From contig CAZZEH010000041.1 in NCBI GenBank assembly GCA_964653095.1, positions 1 through 23,772 on the forward strand: 23,772 nucleotides of DNA. The letters run 5' to 3'. A program made the translations under genes and the position numbers. Source of the stretch: JAMLHH01 sp964653095 (GTDB lineage: Bacteria; Bacteroidota; Bacteroidia; Chitinophagales; JADIYW01). The notes below the pieces were generated by a model. It was not told the origin of the DNA. It worked only from the letters and a program-made list of their open reading frames with translations, and did no database searches. Shown here one piece after another: positions 15,460-23,767 of this stretch (position 1 is its first letter; every line of letters starts with the position of its first letter).

Positions 15460-17024
15460 TTTTGAAAAAGATGTAGATTTTAAGTTAGAATTACATGGGA
15501 GCTATTCTGTATGAGTTTGAAGACTTAAATTCAGGAGCCATTACTAAAGGCGATGGAACGGATGAATTAAATCAAAATTTGAATGCCGGAGAATATATTT
15601 TATCCGTATGGCCTAAAGGGGTAAATCCGCAATTTAACAGAATCAGTTTTGAGTCTGTTAGAGAATTTGTCAATAGTCTTTTAGAAGTACAGCAATGGGG
15701 TGATGTCAAATGGTCAAGTTTTGCATTCGCATTTAGTTGGTGCAGGAATTTGCAAATTACTGCCACTGATATACCAAACTTAAGCAATGTAACAGATATG
15801 CAATCTGCTTTTGAAATAACCGCAATATCTGCTGTGCCAAATATAAATGACTGGGATGTGTCAAAAGTGAAAAACATGAAAAAAATGTTTAGCAATACCG
15901 CTCAATTTAATCAGCCTATTGACAATTGGGATGTGTCGAGTGTAGAAAATATGGAGGGTATATTTTCTTTTACCGCTCAATTTAATCAACCTATTGGCAA
16001 TTGGGATGTGTCAAAAGTAGAAAATATGAGGAATATGTTTTACGGAGCCCTTTCTTTCAACCAAGATATAAGTGATTGGGATGTGTCGAATGTAGAAAAT
16101 ATGGAGGCTATGTTTTGTTCAGCCCTTTCTTTTAACCAACCTATTGGTAATTGGGATGTGTCAAAAGTAAAAAATATGAGGAGTATGTTTTTAGAAGCTC
16201 TTTTTTTCAACCAGGATATAAGTGATTGGGATGTGTCGAATGTAAAAAACATGTCTCTTATGTTTAGATATACTCAGACATTTAACCAGCCTATTGGCAA
16301 TTGGAATGTGTTGAATGTGGAAAACATGTCGGCCATGTTTTCCGGATCTGCTTTTAACCAACCTATTGGCAATTGGGATGTGAGCCATGTAACAGATATG
16401 TCGTATATGTTTTTGGGAGCAATTTCATTTAATCAGCCTATTGGTGATTGGGATGTCAGCAACTTAAAAAGAGCTGATGATATTTTTATGGATGCTACAT
16501 CGTTTAATCAGAATTTGGAGCAATGGAATTTGAAAAGTTTGGTAGGTAGTATTGGTTTTCCCCGAACAAACATGAGCTGTGAAAATTACAGCAAGACCCT
16601 ACGTGGATGGGCCAGCAATCCGGAAATACCTTCCAATATCCACTTAGATGCTAATAATCTTGAATACAGTTTGGGTGTCATGAGTGACAGAGAAATACTG
16701 ACAGCTTCAAAGAATTGGACTATTGCAGGAGATAAAGTAGGAGACTGTACGATTGATGATGTATCCACAGGCATTGAAGTTAACAGCTCATTTGACAGAG
16801 GAATTTCTTTGTATCCAAATCCTGCCATGAGTGAATTTTTTGTGTCAGACCTGAGCGGCAATGAGGTTTTGATGCTCTACGATTTAAACGGGAAACTCCT
16901 GCAAAGCAAAATAGCAGCTAATAAATTGGAAAGAATGAACACCGAAAGACTTTCTTCCGGTCTCTACCTGCTGAAAATCACTTCAGACGAAGGAGAATCT
17001 GTCACGTTGAAAATCATTAAGTGA
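15347..17024 (+). pseudogene. BspA-like (DUF285 repeat) surface protein with T9SS sorting domain, frameshifted near the N-terminus
   Basis: A 55-codon frame from ATG 15347 encodes a signal peptide (MRKFITQFSGVFIIFLMLAA...AHAQ) and DPRPFMTKWSFEKD, then stops at 15512-15514. The rest continues in the +1 frame: GAILYEFEDLNSG onward, 509 codons from ATG 15495. The paralogue at 17276 joins the same two pieces (VDFTGALIYEIENL), so a one-base insertion or two-base deletion lies near 15485-15497. The body has a header (VQQWGDVKWSSF, ATDIPNLSNVTDM). It then has eight 24-25 residue DUF285 repeats of the form FNQPIGNWDVSxVxNMxxMF, a cap (MSCENYSKTLRGWASNPE), and a C-terminal type A sorting domain (SLYPNPA, LYDLNGKLLQ, LSSGLYLLKI). 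Intact, it would be exported by Sec and T9SS and attached to the surface. As read, the body lacks its signal peptide and is probably not secreted. Confidence 0.82.
15906..16502 (+). repeat. DUF285 tandem repeat array of the first BspA-like gene
   Basis: Eight units lie head to tail: seven of 75 bases and one of 72 (the unit ending FSGSA lacks one codon). Adjacent pairs also form a 150-base higher-order repeat. QPIGNWDVSKVENMRNMF then QDISDWDVSNVENMEAMF is followed by QPIGNWDVSKVKNMRSMF then QDISDWDVSNVKNMSLMF. A half unit precedes the array. Confidence 0.9.
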
Positions 17025-17099
17025 TAAAAAGAAGAACAATGCTTTGCAATTAGCTGTGTAAACAGTTTTAATATTGTTTCAATATATACAGAATAGAGA

Positions 17100-17388
17100 T
17101 TTTTCTTTATCTTTATTCGCATAACTCCTGTTGTTGTCATTTGGCAATGTGCCTAAATATGTGTGATTGAGTTGTTATACAGGGGACTTGACCTAAGAAA
17201 TACAGCTTTTTAGAGTTTGTTTTGATTGGTCAGATTGAATGAAACTTATTTAATACACAATAAAACAATCACATTATGAGAAAACTTATCACACAATTTT
17301 CAGGAGTTCTTATCACTTTTTTGATGCTGGCGGCATATGGTAATCCGGCGCATGCACAAGGTCCCCGCCCCTTTATTACCAAATGGTC
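17100..17388 (+). repeat. Direct repeat copy 2: promoter, leader and signal-peptide region of the second BspA-like gene
   Basis: It matches 15171-15459 base for base in length, with scattered substitutions. It contains the second promoter. The intergenic space 17025-17275 holds nothing else I can see. Confidence 0.9.
17188..17219 (+). promoter_or_regulatory. Bacteroidota-type promoter of the second BspA-like gene
   Basis: TTG (17188-17190), 20 bases, then TAGAGTTTG (17211-17219). It is identical in layout to the upstream copy, although the sequence between shows substitutions. That conservation supports function. Confidence 0.55.
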
Positions 17389-19918
17389 GCTCCCGGATGA
17401 GGGTGAATTAAAAGTAGATTTTACCGGGGCACTCATCTACGAAATTGAGAATTTAGCAGATGGCACTAAAATTAATGGAGAGGTCAATCACTATTTAAAG
17501 GTGCCTTTGCCTGCCGGAGAATATACACTTTCAGTTGTGAGTAAACCCTCAGATTATGGTTCTAATGGGCCCTTACGCCAATTTACTATGAGAACCAGCC
17601 CTTATCTTACAGAAGTTGTACAGTGGGGAGATACTCCCTGGTGGAGCTTTGAAGAAGCCTTTTATGTACAAAAAAATATTGCTTTTACAGCTACTGATAC
17701 TCCCAATTTAAGTTCTACAACCAGTATGAAAAGAGCGTTTGCTTACACTAACTTTGAAACTATTGGAAACATTAGCAGTTGGGATTTCAGTAAGGTTAGA
17801 GATATGTCTGAAATGTTTTTCGCTGCATCTTTCAACCAGGATATTAGTGATTGGGATGTTTCTAATGTGATGAATATGAGTTCAATGTTTGAGTCGGCCG
17901 CATCTTTCAACCAGGATATTAGTGATTGGGATGTTTCTAATGTGATGAATATGAGTTCAATGTTCAGGTCAGCTGCATCTTTCAACCAGGATATCAGCAA
18001 TTGGAATGTAAGTTCTGTGGAAAATATGATGTATATGCTCTTTTCTGCATATACTTTTAATCAGGATATCAGCAATTGGGATGTAAGTAATGTTAAGCAT
18101 ATGTTTGGAATGTTTGATTATGCGTATTCTTTCAACCAAAATCTTGCCAACTGGAAGTTAAATAGTCTTGATTTTGATGAGGTCAATATCCTTTCAGCTT
18201 CAATATCGTTTGATTTTTCCGGAATGAGTTGTATAAATTTAAGCAAGACAATTAATGGATGGGCTGCAAACCCTGACATTGCTTCAGATGTGAGTATATA
18301 TTTGAAAGATATGAGTTACAACCCTGAGGCGGAAGCCAATTTGCAAGATTTGATGGACAATAAGAATTGGAGTGTATGGGATGGGAAGGTTGGAAACTGT
18401 TATCAAATACCGGGACATTATGAAGATGACTTTGTCACTCTCTGGAAATTTGACCAACCGAAAACAACCGTTACAATACCTCTTAAAGGGAGTTATGAGT
18501 ATTTGATTCATAGCATTACTTACGACCAGGACATTATTACAGCAACAAACACAAATGATTTAACTTATGAATTTATTGAAGGAGATTATCTTCTTTATGT
18601 ATATCCTCTTGCTCTTCCCGGAGAAGATTTGTTTCATGCGATTCAGTTTCACAATGATGAAAGTTCCGGTAAAGAATATATTTATGGTGTGGTACAGTGG
18701 GGTAAAAGGACAGAATGGAGTACTCTGGAAGGTGCTTTTTACGGTTGTGAAAATATGAAAATTTCAGCCGGAGACATTCCGAATTTCAGTAACGTTATAA
18801 GTATGAAGGATGCATTTAATGGAACAGCTATTGATAAGATTGATAATATTTCCAATTGGGATGTGTCTAATGTCTCTACTATGCTTCGTGCATTTGCAAA
18901 TACCCCGAATCTTAAGAATCCGTATCTGCACAAATGGAATGTTGAATCTGTTGAAGACATGGCTTTTATGTTTGAAAATTCATCTTTTTCAGGACATATA
19001 TATATGTATTTATCTGATGGGAATTCAAATCACTGGAAGACATCCAGTTTGAAATCTATCAATGGAATGTTTAAGGATGCGACTCTGTTTTATTCCAACG
19101 TTAATATTCTTGATGTGTCACAAGTATCTGATTTCTCTCAGGTTTTTGAAGGAGCTGTTAGGTTTGACAATTACCTGGACCAATGGGATATGCATAATGC
19201 AACAAATTTATCCAGAATGTTTGCTGGTGCCGAAGTTTTTAACAGAGACATTAGTGGTTGGGATGTAAGTAATATGGTCTATGTGTCTGAGACTTTTAAA
19301 GGAGCCAAACGCTTTAATAGTGATATCAGTAATTGGGATGTAAGAAAAGTAGAAAATGCATCGGGTGTTTTCCTGGGTGCGAATTCTTTTAATCAGGATT
19401 TAGGAGATTGGAACTTAAAAAGTTTGAAGAGCTTTAGTAGTAATGACAATGATTTTAGTTTTGGAAAGGGAATGAGCTGTGAAAATTACAGCAAGACTTT
19501 ACGCGGATGGGCCAACAACCCGGAAACACCTTCTAATATTCGCTTAGATGTGGATAATCTTGAATACAGTCTGGATGTCAGGAGCGACAGAAAAACGCTG
19601 ACAGCTTCAAAGAACTGGACCATTACAGGAGATCGTCAGGGAGACTGTACGATTGGTACACCTACCGGCATTGAAAATGATATATTTGGAAAAGGAATTT
19701 CTTTGTATCCAAATCCTGCCGTGAATGAATTTTATGTGTCAGGTCTGAGCGGTAGAGAAGTTCTAATGCTTTACGACTTAAACGGTAAGCTCTTGCAAAG
19801 CAAAGTGGCAGCTAATGAATTGGAAAGAATGGGAATTAACAGACTTTCCTCCGGTCTATATCTGTTGAAAGTTACCTCGGATAAAGGAGAATCTGTCACA
19901 TTGAAAATCATTAAGTGA
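17276..19918 (+). CDS. BspA-like (DUF285 repeat) surface protein with two repeat modules and T9SS sorting domain
   Basis: This 880-residue protein has a signal peptide (MRKLITQFSGVLITFLMLAA...AHAQ, about 28 residues) and a C-terminal type A T9SS sorting domain (GISLYPNPAVNEFYVSGLSG, LYDLNGKLLQ, LSSGLYLLKV). Two similar modules lie between. Module A has a header (VDFTGALIYEIENL, VVQWGDTPWWSFEEAF, TATDTPNLSSTTSMK), then DUF285 repeats (FNQDISDWDVSNVMNMSSMF), then a cap (MSCINLSKTINGWAANPD) near 320. Module B starts near 385 (FVTLWKFDQP, VVQWGKRTEWSTLEGAF, DIPNFSNVISMKDAF), has more divergent repeats and a cap (MSCENYSKTLRGWANNPE). Module B lacks its own signal, so the gene looks like a fusion of two ancestral units. 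BspA-type repeats form solenoids used in adhesion, but the ligand is unknown. It is followed by a strong terminator and lies downstream of its frameshifted paralogue. Confidence 0.9.
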   Translation: MRKLITQFSGVLITFLMLAAYGNPAHAQGPRPFITKWSLPDEGELKVDFTGALIYEIENLADGTKINGEVNHYLKVPLPAGEYTLSVVSKPSDYGSNGPLRQFTMRTSPYLTEVVQWGDTPWWSFEEAFYVQKNIAFTATDTPNLSSTTSMKRAFAYTNFETIGNISSWDFSKVRDMSEMFFAASFNQDISDWDVSNVMNMSSMFESAASFNQDISDWDVSNVMNMSSMFRSAASFNQDISNWNVSSVENMMYMLFSAYTFNQDISNWDVSNVKHMFGMFDYAYSFNQNLANWKLNSLDFDEVNILSASISFDFSGMSCINLSKTINGWAANPDIASDVSIYLKDMSYNPEAEANLQDLMDNKNWSVWDGKVGNCYQIPGHYEDDFVTLWKFDQPKTTVTIPLKGSYEYLIHSITYDQDIITATNTNDLTYEFIEGDYLLYVYPLALPGEDLFHAIQFHNDESSGKEYIYGVVQWGKRTEWSTLEGAFYGCENMKISAGDIPNFSNVISMKDAFNGTAIDKIDNISNWDVSNVSTMLRAFANTPNLKNPYLHKWNVESVEDMAFMFENSSFSGHIYMYLSDGNSNHWKTSSLKSINGMFKDATLFYSNVNILDVSQVSDFSQVFEGAVRFDNYLDQWDMHNATNLSRMFAGAEVFNRDISGWDVSNMVYVSETFKGAKRFNSDISNWDVRKVENASGVFLGANSFNQDLGDWNLKSLKSFSSNDNDFSFGKGMSCENYSKTLRGWANNPETPSNIRLDVDNLEYSLDVRSDRKTLTASKNWTITGDRQGDCTIGTPTGIENDIFGKGISLYPNPAVNEFYVSGLSGREVLMLYDLNGKLLQSKVAANELERMGINRLSSGLYLLKVTSDKGESVTLKIIK
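17825..17974 (+). repeat. Recent 75-base unit duplication in the second BspA-like gene
   Basis: Units 17825-17899 and 17900-17974 are identical over their first 65 bases (17825-17889 against 17900-17964). They differ only in the last ten, which encode ESAA against RSAA. Other units in this gene are clearly more diverged, so this is a late expansion. Confidence 0.9.
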
Positions 19919-19920
19919 TA
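19472..19920 (+). repeat. 3' direct repeat shared by the two BspA-like genes
   Basis: From ATGAGCTGTGAAAATTACAG to the stop and GTGATAAA, this matches 16572-17026, with two codons fewer. It covers the cap and the sorting domain. Similarity ends just after the stop codons. Confidence 0.85.
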
Positions 19921-19982
19921 AAGCAGAGGTCATCTGTGTATTTCTGAGGATGATATCTATATGGGATTTAAAATTTCAAACT

Positions 19983-20011
19983 GAGACTGTCTTTTTAGGC
20001 AGTCTCTTTTT
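19983..20011 (+). terminator. Rho-independent terminator after the BspA-like genes
   Basis: GAGACTGTC (19983-19991), a 6-base loop, GGCAGTCTC (19998-20006), then TTTTT. The nine pairs include one T-G. It sits 65 bases after the second surface-protein gene and well before aspS. Confidence 0.88.
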
Positions 20012-20158
20012 GTTCTGCTCTATTTGAGTTTACTGTGCCGAAAATACTCCTTCTGTATTTGGTTTATAGAAAAAAAGCCCTTGCTTAAGTTTGGTGTGAT
20101 TAGATTTTGCATGGTTATAAACGTTCTTTTATTTCCGCGAACAAACTTTAAACCTTTG

Positions 20159-20166
20159 TATATTTG
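20159..20166 (+). promoter_or_regulatory. Bacteroidota -7 box for aspS
   Basis: TATATTTG is a perfect TAnnTTTG, ending 17 bases before the aspS ATG at 20184, so the leader would be very short. No clear TTG at -33 was found. Confidence 0.45.
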
Positions 20167-20183
20167 CAGTCTAAAGGCAAAAT

Positions 20184-21935
20184 ATGTACAGAACTCATAC
20201 CTGCGGGGAACTCTCAATAAAAGACACAGGAACTGAAGTTATTTTAAGTGGATGGGTACAGCGCGTTCGTCTGTTGGGCGGGCTTATATTTGTAGATTTA
20301 CGGGACAGATACGGAATTACTCAGATTGTGTTTGATTCCAGCACTCATGCCGAATTGGCGGCTCAAGTGAAGGAACTCGGTCGTGAAGACGTAATCTTAG
20401 TGAGAGGGGATGTGGTAGAGCGTTCCAATAAAAATCCGAATATGCCTACGGGCGAAATTGAAATCATTGGTGAGTCGGTCAACATTTTATCCAAATCTGA
20501 AGTTCCACCGTTTACCATTGAGAATGATACAGATGGCGGAGAGGAATTGAGAATGCGGTTTCGGTATCTCGATTTGAGGAGAGAGGTTGTCAAGGAGAAA
20601 ATATTGTTGCGCCATCGCGTTGGAGCTATTGTCAGAAATTACTTAAACGAACACGATTTTTTAGATATAGAAACTCCTTTTTTGATAAAAAGTACTCCGG
20701 AAGGGGCCAGGGATTTTGTAGTACCCTCCAGAACTAATCCCGGTCAGTTTTATGCCCTGCCGCAATCTCCGCAGACATTCAAACAACTGCTGATGGTGTC
20801 GGGCTTTGATCGGTATTACCAGATTGTACGTTGTTTTAGAGATGAAGACCTGAGAGCAGACCGGCAACCGGAATTTACCCAGATTGACTGTGAGTTGTCC
20901 TTTGTAGAGCAGGAAGATATTTTGAATATTTTCGAAGGACTCATCAAAAAGGTCTTTAAAGAAGTGAAGGGTATTGAATTGGATGATTTTGAGCGGATTA
21001 CTTATGACCAAGCAATGAAGTTATACGGTTCAGACAAACCGGATGCGCGTTTCAATATGACTTTCAATGAGATGAATGATTTGGTGCAGGGTAAAAGCTT
21101 TAAAATATTTGATGAAGCCGAATTGATTCTTGCAATCAATGCACCCGGAGCAGCGTCTTATTCCCGCAAACAGGTAGATGAACTCACAAATTGGGTCAAG
21201 CGTCCGCAAATTGGAGCGGGTGGACTAATATATTGCCGATACAATGAAGACGGAACTTTTAAATCTTCCGTGGATAAATTTTTCTCTCAGGAGGATTTAA
21301 AATCATGGGCAGAAAAATGTGGTGCCAGGCCGGGAGATATGATGTTATTTTTAAGCGGTCAGACAGACAAGGTGCGTAAGCAGATGAATGAACTTCGTTT
21401 GGAAATGGGTACTCGTTTAGGACTTCGAAAGAACGGTGAATATAAATGTCTGTGGGTGGTGGACTTTCCGCTATTGGAGTGGGATGAAGAAAGTGGTAGG
21501 TGGTTTGCCATGCATCATCCTTTTACTTCGCCTAAAAAAGAAGATATTTCCAAACTTTATTCTGACCCCGGAGCTGTTCGTGCAGATGCGTATGATCTGG
21601 CAATCAATGGGGTAGAAGTGGGCGGAGGTTCTATACGGATTCACGATAAGGAGCTGCAGAGCAAAATGTTTGAGCGGCTTGGATTTACAACGGAAGAAGC
21701 ACAAAAGCAGTTCGGATTTTTAATGAATGCCTTTCAGTACGGTGCACCGCCTCATGGAGGATTGGCATTTGGATTTGATCGCTTGTGTGCCGTGTTGGGC
21801 GACAGTGAGTCTATTCGGGATTATATTGCATTCCCTAAAAACAACAGTGGTCGGGATGTGATGTTAGACAGCCCTTCTGCAATTAGCCCGGAACAACTGA
21901 AAGAACTTTCTATCGACGTCAGAAAACAAGATTGA
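20184..21935 (+). CDS. aspS: Aspartate--tRNA ligase
   Basis: This 583-residue bacterial-type class IIb synthetase charges tRNA-Asp. The N-terminal OB-fold anticodon domain starts MYRTHTCGELSIKDTGTEVI and includes GWVQRVRLLGGLIFVDLRDR. Class II motif 1 is FLDIETPFLIKSTPEGARDF near 155. Motif 2 covers QSPQTFKQLLMVSGFDRYYQ and FRDEDLRADRQPEFTQID near 195-235, with the Asp-binding and ATP-binding residues. The bacterial GAD insertion lies at about 300-430. Motif 3 is GGLAFGFDRLCAVLGDSESI near 530, followed by RDYIAFPKNN. The length and motifs are those of a complete enzyme. Whether it also charges tRNA-Asn cannot be judged here. The following hydrolase gene overlaps its stop, which suggests a shared transcript. 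Confidence 0.97.
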   Translation: MYRTHTCGELSIKDTGTEVILSGWVQRVRLLGGLIFVDLRDRYGITQIVFDSSTHAELAAQVKELGREDVILVRGDVVERSNKNPNMPTGEIEIIGESVNILSKSEVPPFTIENDTDGGEELRMRFRYLDLRREVVKEKILLRHRVGAIVRNYLNEHDFLDIETPFLIKSTPEGARDFVVPSRTNPGQFYALPQSPQTFKQLLMVSGFDRYYQIVRCFRDEDLRADRQPEFTQIDCELSFVEQEDILNIFEGLIKKVFKEVKGIELDDFERITYDQAMKLYGSDKPDARFNMTFNEMNDLVQGKSFKIFDEAELILAINAPGAASYSRKQVDELTNWVKRPQIGAGGLIYCRYNEDGTFKSSVDKFFSQEDLKSWAEKCGARPGDMMLFLSGQTDKVRKQMNELRLEMGTRLGLRKNGEYKCLWVVDFPLLEWDEESGRWFAMHHPFTSPKKEDISKLYSDPGAVRADAYDLAINGVEVGGGSIRIHDKELQSKMFERLGFTTEEAQKQFGFLMNAFQYGAPPHGGLAFGFDRLCAVLGDSESIRDYIAFPKNNSGRDVMLDSPSAISPEQLKELSIDVRKQD

Positions 21936-22474
21936 TGTTTAAAATGAGCCCACGAATCATTCTTTTGTCTGATATATTTGGATTCGGGGAGGCAACGTGG
22001 ATTCGATATTATACAGAAAGATTAGAAGAAAACTTTAACCTGACTTTATATGATGTCCGGGAATTAGCGGGGCTGTCAAAAACGGTATCTGACAAGGAAA
22101 CTATACACCGGGATTTCATAGAAGGCGGTATAAATCAAGCGGTTGAAAATTTATTGAAAATCAAGCAGGAAGATGCAGTAATTTTAGGATTCAGCATAGG
22201 CGGTACAATAGGTTGGAAAGCGGCTTTGCGGGGATGGAATGCAAAGCATTTGTATCTGTTTTCCTCGACCAGAATTCGTTTAGAAACAGAAAAGCCAAAA
22301 TGTCCGACAGACTTATTTTTTGGAGCAAATGATAAAAGTAAACCTGCGGATTATTGGTTTGAAAATCTTGATTTAAAGCAAACTATTTTGCCGGATATCG
22401 GGCATGAGTTTTATAAAAAACCGGATATCGCAGATTTTATTATTGCTAAAGTATCCCGTAAACTTTTAATCTAA
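21935..22474 (+). CDS. Small alpha/beta hydrolase-like protein
   Basis: This protein of about 179 residues has the core of an alpha/beta hydrolase: a first strand IILLSDIFGFG, the nucleophile elbow GFSIGG (Ser near 96), LFFGANDKS with the likely Asp, and a late GHEFY with the likely His, so the triad seems complete. It lacks a lid and any signal peptide, so it is probably a cytoplasmic esterase or thioesterase-like enzyme. The substrate is unknown. The ATG at 21935 overlaps the last base of the aspS stop (TGATG), implying coupling; ATG 21944 is an alternative start. The link to aspS is probably one of transcription only. It ends 17 bases from the convergent lipoprotein gene, with a small hairpin between. 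Confidence 0.75.
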   Translation: MFKMSPRIILLSDIFGFGEATWIRYYTERLEENFNLTLYDVRELAGLSKTVSDKETIHRDFIEGGINQAVENLLKIKQEDAVILGFSIGGTIGWKAALRGWNAKHLYLFSSTRIRLETEKPKCPTDLFFGANDKSKPADYWFENLDLKQTILPDIGHEFYKKPDIADFIIAKVSRKLLI

Positions 22475-22475
22475 T

Positions 22476-22491
22476 GAGAACGCGGGTTCTC
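22476..22491. terminator. Small hairpin between convergent genes
   Basis: GAGAAC, loop GCGG, GTTCTC: six perfect pairs filling the 17-base gap between the hydrolase and lipoprotein stops. No T run follows on either strand, so termination is plausible but unproven. Confidence 0.4.
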
Positions 22492-23076
22492 CTAAAGTTT
22501 TCTTACAGATTTTATTTTAATGGTTATGGGTAGTCCGACTTTAGGGTCTAAAGTTAGGTCGTACTGTATATTCCCATCTTCAAGCTTTTTAATCGTACCT
22601 TTTACTTCAGAGTTTCCTTTAGAGCTAATGCCGTTTTTGAGCTGCTCTTCCGTGAGTTCAAATCCGCCCGGGACATCGTCGGGATTAATATCTCCCGAAT
22701 CTTCCGGTTTAATTGCAATGAAATTGCTTTTACCTTTCAGATTATTGACCTGTATGAAATCTTTTCTGTCCAATAGGGTCATTTGCAAATCCACAGTCAT
22801 TTCGAAAGGCATGGGACTGGCATTGAACTTGGCAAATCTCAGCCTTAACACTCCGTTGCCTTCATGGGTGACCAATCCCTCAATTTCTCCTTTGGTCAGC
22901 ACAGTGTTTCCAAGTACTAGCGTAGGTTTTACCTCAAAAATAAAGTTTCCGGTCAGTCCGTATTCTTCGATAATCTGCTCATTGTTTATTTCGTCTTTTT
23001 TGCAGGATTGAAACAAAAGCCCAAAAGTTAAAGCCAAAATCCCGAAAGCTTGCAGGAGTGTTTTGTGATTTTTCAT
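22492..23076 (-). CDS. Hypothetical lipoprotein, possibly calycin-like
   Basis: This 194-residue protein has a lipoprotein signal ending LLFQSC (Cys25) followed by KKDE. The mature part is rich in alternating hydrophobic strands: LTGNFIFEVKPTLVL, GVLRLRFAKFNASPMPFEMT, VDLQMTLLDRK and GNIQYDLTLDPKVGLPITIK. This suggests a beta-barrel like the calycin-like lipoproteins of Bacteroidota. I recognise no catalytic motif. It follows a second, related lipoprotein on the same strand after a 23-base gap and probably shares its transcript. Both have a central PMPFEMT/IMPLKMT strand followed by an acidic insertion and a terminal strand, so they may be paralogues. Function unknown; a surface or periplasmic binding role is possible. 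Confidence 0.65.
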   Translation of the reverse strand: MKNHKTLLQAFGILALTFGLLFQSCKKDEINNEQIIEEYGLTGNFIFEVKPTLVLGNTVLTKGEIEGLVTHEGNGVLRLRFAKFNASPMPFEMTVDLQMTLLDRKDFIQVNNLKGKSNFIAIKPEDSGDINPDDVPGGFELTEEQLKNGISSKGNSEVKGTIKKLEDGNIQYDLTLDPKVGLPITIKIKSVRKL

Positions 23077-23099
23077 GATAGATTGATTTTTATGTTAGA

Positions 23100-23690
23100 T
23101 TAATATTTTCCGTTTATGTGAGCTTTAATGGCAATTGGCAGCATCAGGTCAAAAATTGCAGACAACTGACCGGTTTCCCGGACATAAAATCCGCTAAACT
23201 CAGCTTCATCACTTTCCGGTACAGGAGTGCCGATTGGGTTGTCTGAACTGACAGCCGTCTGAACTGTTCCGTCTGTCCCGCTCAGCCAAATAGTATCCTG
23301 ACTTGTATTGAGTTTTAAAATCAGATTAATTTTTGCAGTCATTTTCAAAGGCATAATCTCGGTCTGAAAATCAGTATAACCAAATTCTAACATGCCATTT
23401 TTTAGAGGTCTGAATTCTATTGGCCAGTTTGCCCCGGTGAGCGACATAAGCCGTTCTGTACGGGTATCACTGTCATAAATCACTAATCCGATTCTGCACG
23501 TATCATTGTTTTTGGATGAATAAGCTTCTGCGATTTCTTTGGCAAGTTCCTGAGTTCCAAAATCGGTATTGGTGTAATCTTCTGTATCCGGCAAAAGAGA
23601 AGGATCAAAATAATCCGGAGAATACAAGTCCTTTTTGCAGGAGAAAAGTAAAAACAATACAAAGCCTGATATGGTCAAAAGTTGTTTCAT
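23100..23690 (-). CDS. Hypothetical lipoprotein, related to the next one downstream
   Basis: This 196-residue protein has a lipoprotein signal with LLFSC (Cys18) and KKD after it, then a Pro/Asp/Tyr-rich linker (YSPDYFDPSLLPDTEDY) and a helix-forming segment (TQELAKEIAEAYSSKNN). The rest is mostly strand: CRIGLVIYDSD, GMLEFGYTDFQTEIMPLKMT, AKINLILKL, DTIWLSG and GQLSAIFDLMLPIAIKAHI. The layout parallels the neighbouring 22492-23076 protein, suggesting an old duplication. I do not recognise a named family. It is probably the first gene of a two-gene operon whose control region reaches the window edge and holds a 10-base direct repeat (23740-23767). Confidence 0.65.
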   Translation of the reverse strand: MKQLLTISGFVLFLLFSCKKDLYSPDYFDPSLLPDTEDYTNTDFGTQELAKEIAEAYSSKNNDTCRIGLVIYDSDTRTERLMSLTGANWPIEFRPLKNGMLEFGYTDFQTEIMPLKMTAKINLILKLNTSQDTIWLSGTDGTVQTAVSSDNPIGTPVPESDEAEFSGFYVRETGQLSAIFDLMLPIAIKAHINGKY

Positions 23691-23739
23691 AACTCCGATT
23701 TTTTCTTTTTTAAATTATATTAACCCGGCGGAATAATAT

Positions 23740-23767
23740 CGGCATATTGTTGTCATGCGGCATATTG
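23740..23767. promoter_or_regulatory. Direct repeat upstream of the lipoprotein operon
   Basis: CGGCATATTG occurs at 23740-23749 and 23758-23767, 18 bases apart, about 50-75 bases upstream of the first lipoprotein ATG. The spacing and position would suit an operator, but no regulator is known. Confidence 0.3.

Noticed and set aside
16040..16388. Antisense frames with repeated SFDTSQ-like peptides across the surface-protein genes
   Set aside because: They arise from the 75-base periodicity of the sense genes and have no separate coding features.
15841..16540. Regular 75-base repeats as a possible CRISPR array
   Set aside because: The repeats are in-frame protein-coding DUF285 units without spacers.
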